The translations under genes were made by a program, and so were the position numbers. Of a DNA stretch of 64,000 bases, positions 16,740-24,716 are shown piece after piece (positions within the stretch are counted from its first letter, which is position 1; every line of letters starts with the position of its first letter). The notes under the pieces were generated by a model. It ran no database searches. It had not been told where the DNA came from and was given only the letters and a program-made list of their open reading frames with translations. The DNA comes from AP-15 sp963712825. GTDB taxonomy: Bacteria; Pseudomonadota; Alphaproteobacteria; ATCC43930; CGMCC-115725. The stretch is taken from the NCBI GenBank assembly GCA_963712825.1, contig CAVQJP010000013.1, forward strand, positions 364,534-428,533, given 5' to 3'.

Positions 16740-17770
16740 GCGTCAAGATCGGCCTCGTCGGCTGCGGCAAGCAGGCCGTCAAGCATATCGGCGGGCTGCG
16801 CTCGAGCCCCGAGATCGAAATCGTGCTCGCCGACAAGGACCCCTCTTTGGCACGGGCGCTCGGCGAAACCGAAGGCCTGCCGAGCGTCGAGCACCCCGAG
16901 GACATTTTCGCCGATCCGGCGATTGCCGCCGTCGATCTCTGCGTCCCGACCCCGTTCCATGCGCCGCTGATCCGGCGGGCGACAGCGGCCGGGAAGCACT
17001 TCTTCTGCGAAAAGCCGTTGTGCGAGAGCCTGGCGGACGCCCGCGACATCTGCCGCCTCGTTCGCCACTCGCGGCGCGTCGGCATGGTCGGCTACGTCTA
17101 CCGCCACGCGCCGGTGTTCCAACGAGCCCGCGCGATCCTCGCCGGAGCGTGCGAAACCGGCGCCAGTCCGGTCATCGGCAAGATCGCGGTCGCGACGATG
17201 CGGATCGGGGGACGCGGCTCGGCGGCGCTGTGGAAGCATCGCGCGGCCCAAGGGGGCGGTGCGGTCAACGAAATGCTGGTCCACATGCTCGATCTGGCGA
17301 TCTGGTACTTCGGCCCGGTTGAAGAGGCCGAGATCCTGATGCAGGATCTGTTGCGGCCGCGGCGGTCGATCGCCGGCCGGCTCGAAACCGTTGATGCCGA
17401 GGATTTCGTCCTCGCTCGGTTCCGGACCCGCTCGGGTGTACCGGTCGTGATCCAGGCCGACCTGGTTACCCCCGCCTTTACCCAGACGCTTGAAGTGCAA
17501 GGCGACAACGGCACCCTGATGGCCTCGATCCAGCCCGAGATGCCGCAATTCGTTTTTGCGGTCCGGGCGGCGGGCGGGTACGAGGCCGGCCATACCGCGC
17601 TCGGCGGCGATCAGGTGAACCTGTTCGAGGCGCAGATGGCGGCGTTTGTCGCGGCCGTGCGCGCCGACATCCCCGCGGCCCACGGCACGCTCGCCGACGC
17701 CGTCCAGGTCATGGAGGCGGTGGAGTTGCTGAGACATGATGCTGCGGATCGCGCTTTACGCCGAGGTTGA
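16736..17770 (+). CDS. Gfo/Idh/MocA-family sugar oxidoreductase
   Basis: 344 residues. The N-terminal Rossmann fold has IGLVGCGKQAVKHIGGL; the substrate-binding lysine motif is EKPL, and the C-domain has GGGAVNEMLVHMLDLAIWYFG, typical of the family. It oxidises a hydroxyl of a sugar nucleotide with NAD(P). Together with the aminotransferase and the hexapeptide acyltransferase just upstream it could provide the 3-keto step (WbpB-like); that is inference. GTG 16736 overlaps the preceding stop (GTGA). Its end overlaps the next glycosyltransferase by 35 nt. Confidence 0.9.
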   Translation: MSVKIGLVGCGKQAVKHIGGLRSSPEIEIVLADKDPSLARALGETEGLPSVEHPEDIFADPAIAAVDLCVPTPFHAPLIRRATAAGKHFFCEKPLCESLADARDICRLVRHSRRVGMVGYVYRHAPVFQRARAILAGACETGASPVIGKIAVATMRIGGRGSAALWKHRAAQGGGAVNEMLVHMLDLAIWYFGPVEEAEILMQDLLRPRRSIAGRLETVDAEDFVLARFRTRSGVPVVIQADLVTPAFTQTLEVQGDNGTLMASIQPEMPQFVFAVRAAGGYEAGHTALGGDQVNLFEAQMAAFVAAVRADIPAAHGTLADAVQVMEAVELLRHDAADRALRRG

Positions 17771-18935
17771 CCCGAACCTCGTAGAAGGTCCGGCGATCTG
17801 GCTCGCGGCGGTCGCCGAGATGTTGAGCCGCGGCGGATGCGACGTGACCGTGCTGCTGAGGGCCCCGCGGCAGCGCGACGAGGTGTTGAGCGCAATCGAC
17901 GGCGCGCCGGGTATCGCGGTTGTCGAGCCCCTCGCGCTCGGCGCGGCCTCGGGCGGCCGGCAATTGTCGGCGCGGCGAGCGGTGCGGCTGCTTGCAGAGC
18001 TTGACACGGCGGCGAAATTCGATGGGGTCATCCTGCGCGGCCGGCGAACCGCCCGCGAGGCCGCGGCCGACCCCGTTTTTCGCGGGCGGCTTGCCTTCTA
18101 TCTCACCGACCTTCCCCGGCTTCCGCCCGGCAGCGGCTGGTTTCGGCGCGCGGATCTGGCGCGGACATTGCGGTGCGCGTCGCTGCTGCTGTCCCAGACC
18201 CCGGAGATCGCCGATTGTCTGAAACAGCAGTTTTCGCTCCCGGAAGGGGTCGCCACGGCGCTGCTCCCGCCGATCGCCGACGACCGCGCCTTCGGCCTCG
18301 CCCCGGCACGAGCGCCGGCGCCGGGCGAAGTCCTGCGGCTCGCCTATGTCGGCAAATTTGCGCCGGCCTGGAACACCGTCGAGATGGCGGCGCTGCCGGC
18401 GCTGTTGGCGCGGCACGGCTGCCGCGCGGAGCTCCACGTCGCCGGCAACAAATTCATTCCCCATTCCTACCCGCGGTTTGCGCGGCGGATGCGCACCGCG
18501 CTCGCCAACCCAGGGGTCAGGTGGACCGGCGGGTTGCCGCGCCTCGATGCGTTGCGGCTCGCCGCTTCCTGCCATGTCGGGCTGTCGTGGCGCGCCCCGC
18601 AGCTCGACGGCTCGCTCGAATTGTCCAGCAAGCTGATCGATTACGGTGCCGTCGGATTGCCCGCCATATGCAATCCGACACCGATGCACCGCCGGCTGTT
18701 GGGGGAGGATTATCCGCTGTTCGCCGCGACCGCGTCGGAGGTGACCGCCGCGATCCTGCGCGCCGCCGCCGACCCGGCGGTATGGGGCGCGGCGCGCGCC
18801 GCCGTCCACAATCTCGCGATCCGCCACCGCGCCAGCACGATCGGCGCCGAGCTGACCGCAACGCTTGCCGCCGTCTTTGGCGATGGCATGCCCGGTCAGG
18901 CGACGCCGGCCGCCGGGACCGGCCGCGCGGCGTAG
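17736..18935 (+). CDS. Glycosyltransferase family 4-like
   Basis: 399 residues. The N-terminal part begins with RIALYAEVDPNLVEGPAIWLA; the second domain has LRLAYVGKFAPAWNTVEMA, LHVAGNKF, GGLPRLDALRLAASCHVGLSW and LELSSKLIDYGAVGLPAICN. That is a recognisable GT-B C-terminal domain with a divergent nucleotide-binding motif. It overlaps the upstream oxidoreductase by 35 nt. At its 3' end it overlaps the convergent glycosyltransferase by 40 bp, so both C-termini share DNA. The sugar specificity is unknown. Confidence 0.8.
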   Translation: MMLRIALYAEVDPNLVEGPAIWLAAVAEMLSRGGCDVTVLLRAPRQRDEVLSAIDGAPGIAVVEPLALGAASGGRQLSARRAVRLLAELDTAAKFDGVILRGRRTAREAAADPVFRGRLAFYLTDLPRLPPGSGWFRRADLARTLRCASLLLSQTPEIADCLKQQFSLPEGVATALLPPIADDRAFGLAPARAPAPGEVLRLAYVGKFAPAWNTVEMAALPALLARHGCRAELHVAGNKFIPHSYPRFARRMRTALANPGVRWTGGLPRLDALRLAASCHVGLSWRAPQLDGSLELSSKLIDYGAVGLPAICNPTPMHRRLLGEDYPLFAATASEVTAAILRAAADPAVWGAARAAVHNLAIRHRASTIGAELTATLAAVFGDGMPGQATPAAGTGRAA

Positions 18936-20389
18936 ACCGCGGCGAGGCGCTCCACCGCGTTTGCCCAGCTGCGGTGCTCGACGACCCATTCGCGCGCCGC
19001 TGCCGCCATCCCGGCGGCAAAATCGGGCTCGGCATGCAGCCGGCCGAGTGCCGTCGCGAGCGCTTCGGGACCAGGACCGCAGACCAGCCCACGGCGTTCG
19101 TGCGCGACCATGTCGGTGAGCGGGGCCAAATCCGTCACCACGACCGGCACCGCGCAAGCCATCGCCTCCGCCAATTTCAACGGCGGCACCAGTGCCGTCA
19201 CATCGGCCGGGCAACGCGGAAACGGGTGGGCGTCAAAGGCGGCCAGAAAGGCCGGCACCCGCTCCAACGGTACTCTGCCCGGAAACGCGGCGGGTACCGC
19301 GAGCCTGGCTGCCAGCCGGCGCAACTGCGGTTCCTGCTCGCCCGCGCCGACCAGCGCCGCCGCCGCGTTGACGCCGCTGCGGCGCAGCAGCGCCACCGCC
19401 CGCAGCAATGTGTCAAGACCTTCATAAGGGGCGAATGTGCCCACAAAGCCGACCAGAAACGTGTCGGCACCGGCGCCGAGCACCGCGCGCAGGATGGGTT
19501 CGCGCGGCAACGGCTTGAACAGCGCCGGATCGACCCCGTTCGGCACGACCGCGATTCGGCCGTCCGGCACCCCCCAGCTGCGGACGTGGTCGGCAAGCGC
19601 GCGGCTCAGCACCACGACCCGGTCGGCCCGCAGCGCCGCCTGCGCCTCCAGCGCTTCATGAAGGGCGAAGCTTTCGGTCTTCTCCCAACCCGGCCAGCGG
19701 GTCGCGGTGCTCCGGTGCCACAATCCTCGGATCTCGTAGACGCTCTGCGCCCCGGTTTCCTCGGCGGCGAGACAAGCGGCGAGCCCGACGACGTGGTTTG
19801 AGGCGGCATGGACAACGCTCGCCTCTGTCGCCCGTGAGATTTGCGCGAGGCTGTCGGCGAACGATCGGATGTAGTCGCTGATCGGCTCGTCCAGCATGCG
19901 CGGTCCGACCGACAGCCGGCGATAGCCAATATCCGCAACCGTCTCCTCGGTGGCGGGCGAGGCGGCGCGCCCGGCGATTGTGTCCTGCGGAAAGTTCGGG
20001 CGGGTGACCGGCACGCAGCGGATTTCGGCCGCCGCCATCTGTTGCAGCAGCCAGCGGGTGCGGATCGAGTAGCCGTTGGCGAACCACGGCTCCGAGCCGT
20101 AGAGCGCCATGACGACGCGCCGGTTGAACGCGCGCAGGGGGCGTTCGGCCGGGGGCGCCGGACATGTCAGGCCGCGACCGTCGAGCGCCGCCGCGAGCTC
20201 GGCCAAGCGGGCGCCGTAGCGGCTGGGGTCGCCGGCGGCGAGCCGCGCTGCGGCGCGCAACCGCCCCTGATATTCGTGCAGCCGCGCGCCGGCGCGCCGC
20301 AGCGGCGGGAGCAGCGCCATCGCATCGACGACGGAAGGCGGACAGCGACGCAATCCAGCGAGGGTCAGATTGCGGAGTTGCGCCCTCAT
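18896..20389 (-). CDS. Glycosyltransferase family 4-like
   Basis: 497 residues from ATG 20389. An N-terminal helical segment of about 90 residues, then VVMALYGSEPWFANGYSIRTRWLL, a phrase typical of GT4 enzymes that reads NGYSxRTR. The C-domain is well conserved: LVGFVGTFAPYEGLDTLL, AALVGAGEQEPQLR, PLKLAEAMACAVPVVVTDL. The gene is divergent from the next glycosyltransferase with 74 nt between them, enough for back-to-back promoters. The frame continues upstream to 20560, but those residues are Arg/Ala-rich shadow sequence. It is inverted relative to its neighbours. Confidence 0.87.
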   Translation of the reverse strand: MRAQLRNLTLAGLRRCPPSVVDAMALLPPLRRAGARLHEYQGRLRAAARLAAGDPSRYGARLAELAAALDGRGLTCPAPPAERPLRAFNRRVVMALYGSEPWFANGYSIRTRWLLQQMAAAEIRCVPVTRPNFPQDTIAGRAASPATEETVADIGYRRLSVGPRMLDEPISDYIRSFADSLAQISRATEASVVHAASNHVVGLAACLAAEETGAQSVYEIRGLWHRSTATRWPGWEKTESFALHEALEAQAALRADRVVVLSRALADHVRSWGVPDGRIAVVPNGVDPALFKPLPREPILRAVLGAGADTFLVGFVGTFAPYEGLDTLLRAVALLRRSGVNAAAALVGAGEQEPQLRRLAARLAVPAAFPGRVPLERVPAFLAAFDAHPFPRCPADVTALVPPLKLAEAMACAVPVVVTDLAPLTDMVAHERRGLVCGPGPEALATALGRLHAEPDFAAGMAAAAREWVVEHRSWANAVERLAAVYAARPVPAAGVA

Positions 20390-20463
20390 TCGATTCGCGT
20401 CGGCGGGTGCTCGGCCCGCAGCGGCTCGACACGGCATCGCCGCATAATTAGGCTCAGCCGCCG

Positions 20464-21417
20464 ATGGCGGGGCTCCACATCGACCATGTGCTTTCGACGC
20501 GCCTGCTGCGCAACAGCTCGATCTTCGACGACCTGATCCGCCGAACCGTGGTCGCCGCACCCGTGGGCACCCGCCTTACCCGGTCGTTTCGCCCGAGCCG
20601 GGCGGCCAATGTCCGCCACTATCACCGGGCGACGCTGGAGCGGCGGCTGCTGCCGCGCTCGCTTCTGACGGTGCATCACGATCCGCGCGAGCCGACGCCG
20701 TGGCTCGCCCTCGACCAGGTTGTCGCCCGCTGCCGCGAAGTGCCGATCGTCCATTGCCTGAACCAAACACAGGCGGCGATCCTGGCCGGGCACGGCATCG
20801 GTCACGTTCGGGTCGTTCCGCATGGGGTGGACCGTGAAGTCTTTCCGCTGCCCGAGCGCCCGCGGCGATGGCATGGCGGGCGGCTGCGTCTCGGCCTGTT
20901 CTCGCGGCGGCATCCCGACGGTGTCAAGGGCGAGGCGCTGCTCGAGGGGCTGTTGCGCCATCTCGACCCGGAACGGGTGACGTTTGTGCTGGTCGGCGAG
21001 GGCCGCTGGCGCGAGGCGGCGCTGGCCCGCCAACAAGGGTTCGCCGCCGAGCATTGGGAGCGCATTCCATACCGCCTGATGGCGCAGATCGTCGCCAGCA
21101 TCGACGCGCTCTTAATCGTCAGCCGCCTGGAAGGCGGCCCCGCCTCGCTGCCCGAGGCGCTCGGCAACGCCGTTCCGGTCCTCGCCACCCCTGTCGGCAT
21201 GTGCCCGGACTTTATCCGCGACGGCGACAACGGCCTGCTGCTGTGCGGCGAGCCCGGGCGCGACGGCGCGCGGATCATGGCGCTGCTCGATGATGACGGC
21301 CGCGGCATCGAGGATTTGCAGCAAGGCGCCTTCACCTCGATCGGGGCAATCCCGGCTTGGCGGGATGTCATCGCGCGCTGGCATCTGCTCTATGCCGAGA
21401 TCGCAGCGGCGGCATGA
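20464..21417 (+). CDS. Glycosyltransferase, GT-B type
   Basis: 317 residues. The N-domain is short; the second half has LRLGLFSRRHPDGVKGEALL, VTFVLVGEGRW, then ASIDALLIVSRLEGGPASLPEALGNAVPVLATPVGMCPDFI. The E-x7-E motif of family 4 enzymes is seen as EGGPASLPE. No membrane helix. The stop overlaps the next start as ATGA, which couples it to the following protein of unknown function. Confidence 0.83.
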   Translation: MAGLHIDHVLSTRLLRNSSIFDDLIRRTVVAAPVGTRLTRSFRPSRAANVRHYHRATLERRLLPRSLLTVHHDPREPTPWLALDQVVARCREVPIVHCLNQTQAAILAGHGIGHVRVVPHGVDREVFPLPERPRRWHGGRLRLGLFSRRHPDGVKGEALLEGLLRHLDPERVTFVLVGEGRWREAALARQQGFAAEHWERIPYRLMAQIVASIDALLIVSRLEGGPASLPEALGNAVPVLATPVGMCPDFIRDGDNGLLLCGEPGRDGARIMALLDDDGRGIEDLQQGAFTSIGAIPAWRDVIARWHLLYAEIAAAA

Positions 21418-22856
21418 CCTTTCCGCCGATCCTGGTTGCCGACACCCGTCATTTCAGTCAGCGCCGCTTCCCGCCGCTTTATGGCTTTGCCGCCAAAAAC
21501 AACGTGCCGATCTGGGCGGAGAAATCGCGGTCCGCGTGGTGGGAACGCGTCGACGGCTATCGCCGCTTTGCCGACCGCCTCGCCCCGCATCGCCGCAGCC
21601 TGCAAGGCTTGTCGCTCGCCGAGCTGAAAGCGCACCGCTACCGCGGCATCGGCGTGCTCGCCTGTGCCGGCGACGAGATGCTTTGCCTGCTGTCGCGGCG
21701 TCGCCAAGCCGGACCCGCGCCGGAAAGTAATGCTGAAGCGATCGCACAGGCTCTCGGCGCCGCCGACGGGCGGGAGGAATTGCTGCTCTGCATGGCGGCG
21801 ACGCAGGATTGGGTCGATTTCTGGCATCGCCTTCTCGACCGCAAGGGTCCTTTTCTTTGCGCCGTCGTCGATCGCGGACGAGCCATCCACAGCCGCACCC
21901 TGCTGGAGGTCGCATCGGTTCGAGGCATCCGGACGTTTGTAACCGACCGGTTTCCGATCGGGCGCCATCTCTTTTTCGAGGAGCGGTCTCCATCGGGAGC
22001 ACACCTCTCGGCGCTCGCCGACCCCGACTGGTGTCGCCGGCTCGTCCTGCCGTCCGATTTGGCCGAGCGCGAGCGTGTGCGCGCCGAAGCCCATCGGCGG
22101 CTCGCGCCGATTCGTGCCGCCGTGGCCGCCCGCCCGGCCAGCGAGGAGCTGGCCGCGGCATGCAACCCGCCGGCGGGAGACATGGCGCTGGTGCTGGGCG
22201 GGTCGCCGGAGGAGCCCTCGTTGCTCGATCCGCCGCTCGCCGAAGCGGCGCCTCCAACGCTCTGCCGGCGCCTGATCGCCGGGATTCTCGACCATACCGA
22301 TCTAAGGGCGGTCTTCCACGCCGGCGTGCCGCTGGCCGCCCGTCTCGGGGCATGGCGCGATGCGTTACCGGCAAGCGAGCAGGGCCAATTCCGGCTCGCC
22401 GGGACGGCTCGGCTCGAAATCCTGTTGTCGCAGGCGAAGCTGGTGGTGTCGCTGTCGGCGCCGCTGACCTTCGCGGCATGTCGGGCCGGGCTCAAGCCAG
22501 TCCAGTTTGGACGCACCGTTCTTGCCGGCCGCGGCTTCACCCACGATTTCGCCGGTCCCGACGAGTTTCGCGACAAGCTCGCCGCAGGACCGCTCGACGG
22601 CGTTCTGTCGCTGGGCGAATACCGCAGATTCGAGGATTTCCTGGCACGGCTCGTTCTGCTCCATCTGGTGCCCGAGGGCGACGAGGGTGTTCGCAAGATC
22701 GCCGCCCGGCTCGCCGAGCCCGGTCACGTTCCGACGCTGCGCGAATGCGATTTCGGGGCCGCTCCGCCCGCCTCGCGCTGGTCGACCTTGGCGAAGGCTG
22801 TCGCCAACCCGACCGCGGCGCGGCGCCTTGCCGCAACCTGGTCGGATCCCGATTGA
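21414..22856 (+). CDS. Unrecognised protein of the polysaccharide locus
   Basis: 480 residues from ATG 21414, coupled by ATGA to the glycosyltransferase upstream. The N-terminal ILVADTRHFSQRRFPPLYGF and WWERVDGYRRFADRLAPHR, and the later RGIRTFVTDRFPIGRHLFFEE, resemble proteins of capsule/EPS loci that are usually annotated as hypothetical or as capsule polysaccharide biosynthesis proteins. The C-terminal half (TARLEILLSQAKLVVSLSAP, then GLKPVQFGRTVLAGRGFTHDF) matches in style the KpsS/KpsC capsule synthesis fold, where a CMP-Kdo transfer step takes place. I do not assign it. No signal peptide or transmembrane segment is seen. Confidence 0.6.
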   Translation: MTFPPILVADTRHFSQRRFPPLYGFAAKNNVPIWAEKSRSAWWERVDGYRRFADRLAPHRRSLQGLSLAELKAHRYRGIGVLACAGDEMLCLLSRRRQAGPAPESNAEAIAQALGAADGREELLLCMAATQDWVDFWHRLLDRKGPFLCAVVDRGRAIHSRTLLEVASVRGIRTFVTDRFPIGRHLFFEERSPSGAHLSALADPDWCRRLVLPSDLAERERVRAEAHRRLAPIRAAVAARPASEELAAACNPPAGDMALVLGGSPEEPSLLDPPLAEAAPPTLCRRLIAGILDHTDLRAVFHAGVPLAARLGAWRDALPASEQGQFRLAGTARLEILLSQAKLVVSLSAPLTFAACRAGLKPVQFGRTVLAGRGFTHDFAGPDEFRDKLAAGPLDGVLSLGEYRRFEDFLARLVLLHLVPEGDEGVRKIAARLAEPGHVPTLRECDFGAAPPASRWSTLAKAVANPTAARRLAATWSDPD

Positions 22857-22914
22857 CAATGCGGCGTAACCGGGGTGGTTGACCCGCAGCAAGGCGGAGT
22901 CGACGCTGGACGCT

Positions 22915-24096
22915 ATGAATGCAAAGACCGATGCCGGCATGCCGCACGACATCAAAGTCCTGCAACGTGAAGACCTCGCTGCGGAGGTGGGGATCGTCGT
23001 CGGCACGCGCCCCGGCATCATCATGCTGGCGCCGGTCGTTCATGAGTTCCGACGGCGCAGCCTGCCCCATTTTGTCATTCACACCGGCCAGCATTATTCG
23101 CCCAATATGGATAGCCAATTTTTTGCCGATCTCGATCTGGCCGCGCCGGACTTCCGCCTGGAAGGGGTTGCCGACAAGCGCACCCATGGCGGCCAGACGG
23201 CGGCGATGCTGGAAGGCGTCGAAGGCGTGCTGCTGGCGCGGCGGCCGTGCCTGCTCTTGGTCGGCGGCGACGCCAACACCAACCTTGCCGGCGCGCTCGC
23301 GGCGCGCAAGCTCCACATATCGGTCGGCCATGTCGAAGCGGGCGAGCGCAGCGGCGACTGGCGCATGCCCGAGGAGCACAACCGTGTCGTCATCGACCAC
23401 ATCGCCGATCATCTGTTCGCCACCGACGCGAAGAGCGTCGCCAATCTCGAGCGCGAACATGTCCGCGGCGAGGTTCATCTGGTCGGCAACCCGATTGTCG
23501 ACGCTTCGTTGCGCCATATCGAGACGGCGATGCGCCAGTCGGACGCGCTCGGCCAATTCGCGCTCGAGCCCGGCCGCTATGCCCTGTTGACCGCACATCG
23601 CGAGGAAAACGTCGATGTCGCGGCGAGCCTTCGCGGCGCGCTCGAAGGGGTCGCCGCGGCGGCTCGCGCAAGCGGGCTGACGGTGCTGTTCCTGGTGCAC
23701 CCGCGGACCCGCAAGCGGCTCGCCGAATTTGCCCTTGGCGAGTGGGCCGGGGCGCTGCCCGGTTTCGTCACCGCCGATGCCGTGGGCTATCTCGACTTTC
23801 TGGCGCTGCTTGCCAATGCCTGCCTCGTATTCACCGATTCGGGCGGCGTGCAGCAGGAGGCCTGCATCCACAGGATTCCATGCGTCACCTTGCGCGACAG
23901 CACCGAGTGGACCGAGACCGTGGCGATCGGCGCCAATCGGTTGGCCAGCTGCGATCCGGCTCGCATCGCCGCCGCCGCCCGGGCGGCGCTGGCGGCCCCG
24001 CGCTCTTGGGGGATGCCGTTCGCTAGCGGCGCTGCCGCCCGGATCGCCGAGGTTGCCGAGCGCGTCGTCGCGGCGCATGCCGGACTGTCTCTCTGA
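22915..24096 (+). CDS. UDP-N-acetylglucosamine 2-epimerase family enzyme (WecB/WbpI-like)
   Basis: 393 residues from ATG 22915. It interconverts C2 epimers of a UDP-HexNAc sugar. Family blocks are clear: GTRPGIIMLAPV at the N-terminus, GGDANTNLAGALAAR, HVEAGERSGDWRMPEEHNR, TAHREENVD, FTDSGGVQQEA and LRDSTEWTET. The first block normally reads GTRPExxKxAP; here E is G and the conserved Lys is Met. The catalytic Asp, Glu and His blocks are kept. It is a candidate for the WbpI-like step of a diaminosugar pathway with the Gfo/Idh, DegT and hexapeptide enzymes of this locus. Confidence 0.9.
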   Translation: MNAKTDAGMPHDIKVLQREDLAAEVGIVVGTRPGIIMLAPVVHEFRRRSLPHFVIHTGQHYSPNMDSQFFADLDLAAPDFRLEGVADKRTHGGQTAAMLEGVEGVLLARRPCLLLVGGDANTNLAGALAARKLHISVGHVEAGERSGDWRMPEEHNRVVIDHIADHLFATDAKSVANLEREHVRGEVHLVGNPIVDASLRHIETAMRQSDALGQFALEPGRYALLTAHREENVDVAASLRGALEGVAAAARASGLTVLFLVHPRTRKRLAEFALGEWAGALPGFVTADAVGYLDFLALLANACLVFTDSGGVQQEACIHRIPCVTLRDSTEWTETVAIGANRLASCDPARIAAAARAALAAPRSWGMPFASGAAARIAEVAERVVAAHAGLSL

Positions 24097-24113
24097 CAGA
24101 GAGCACGGTTTTA
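24085..24113 (+). terminator. Weak candidate terminator after the 2-epimerase gene
   Basis: CTCTCT, a 3-nt loop and AGAGAG (24089-24103) form a short stem over the stop codon, followed by CACGGTTTTATT. The stem is only six pairs, so termination is uncertain. Confidence 0.25.
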
Positions 24114-24222
24114 TTGGCCGCAGGGCGCAAGGCAAATTAACATCCCGACTGAGGGGGAATGGTTCGGGGGATGGGGATGGACCGGACGAGTCTCGTCGAA
24201 CTCAACTCGTGACCGCTTCGCG

Positions 24223-24645
24223 GTGACCCGTGCGGTGAAATGCCCGCGGCCGGAACGGCGCTGCGGGTCCTCGCGGCTGCGCGCGGCGACAATCGCGCTT
24301 GCGCTGATGATCGCTGTCGGCGGCTGCGCCGGGCCGGCGGTGATCGGCGGTTTGCCGGGCGCCCCGTTGCCGCCCGCCGCGACCGACGGCGCCCCGGTCG
24401 ACCCCGCTGTTGGGCAAACGCTGGAGACAGCCGGCGCCGGCGCCACCATCCGCTATCGCCTCGCCGGGGGCGGCGAGGCCTACTTTGTGCTCGGTCCCCT
24501 CTATCAGTCCGGGCGCGGCGTGCCGTGCCGCATCGGCCGACTCAGCCCGGCCGAGGTCGCGGGCGTGAGCGTGAGCACCTATCCGTTCTGCCGCTTCGGC
24601 GATCAGTGGTACGCGATGCGGGCGGTGGTGGTCAGCGGCTATTGA
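24223..24645 (+). CDS. Small lipoprotein of the polysaccharide locus
   Basis: 140 residues. A positively charged N-terminus and a hydrophobic core (ATIALALMIAVGGC) end in a lipobox with Cys35, so the mature protein is probably lipid-anchored in the outer membrane. The rest is a compact domain with QTLETAGAGATIRYRLAGGG, GRGVPCRIGRLSP and FCRFGDQWYAMR. I do not know the family; similar small lipoproteins lie beside exporter genes in other EPS loci. It precedes the Wza-like gene by about 70 nt. The start (GTG 24223 or GTG 24235) is uncertain. Confidence 0.7.
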   Translation: MTRAVKCPRPERRCGSSRLRAATIALALMIAVGGCAGPAVIGGLPGAPLPPAATDGAPVDPAVGQTLETAGAGATIRYRLAGGGEAYFVLGPLYQSGRGVPCRIGRLSPAEVAGVSVSTYPFCRFGDQWYAMRAVVVSGY

Positions 24646-24716
24646 AGCGAGGACGCGACGGCGCCGGCCGTAAGGTGATCGGCGCCCGAGCTTGGGAGAA
24701 GACCGTGGGGGCCCGG

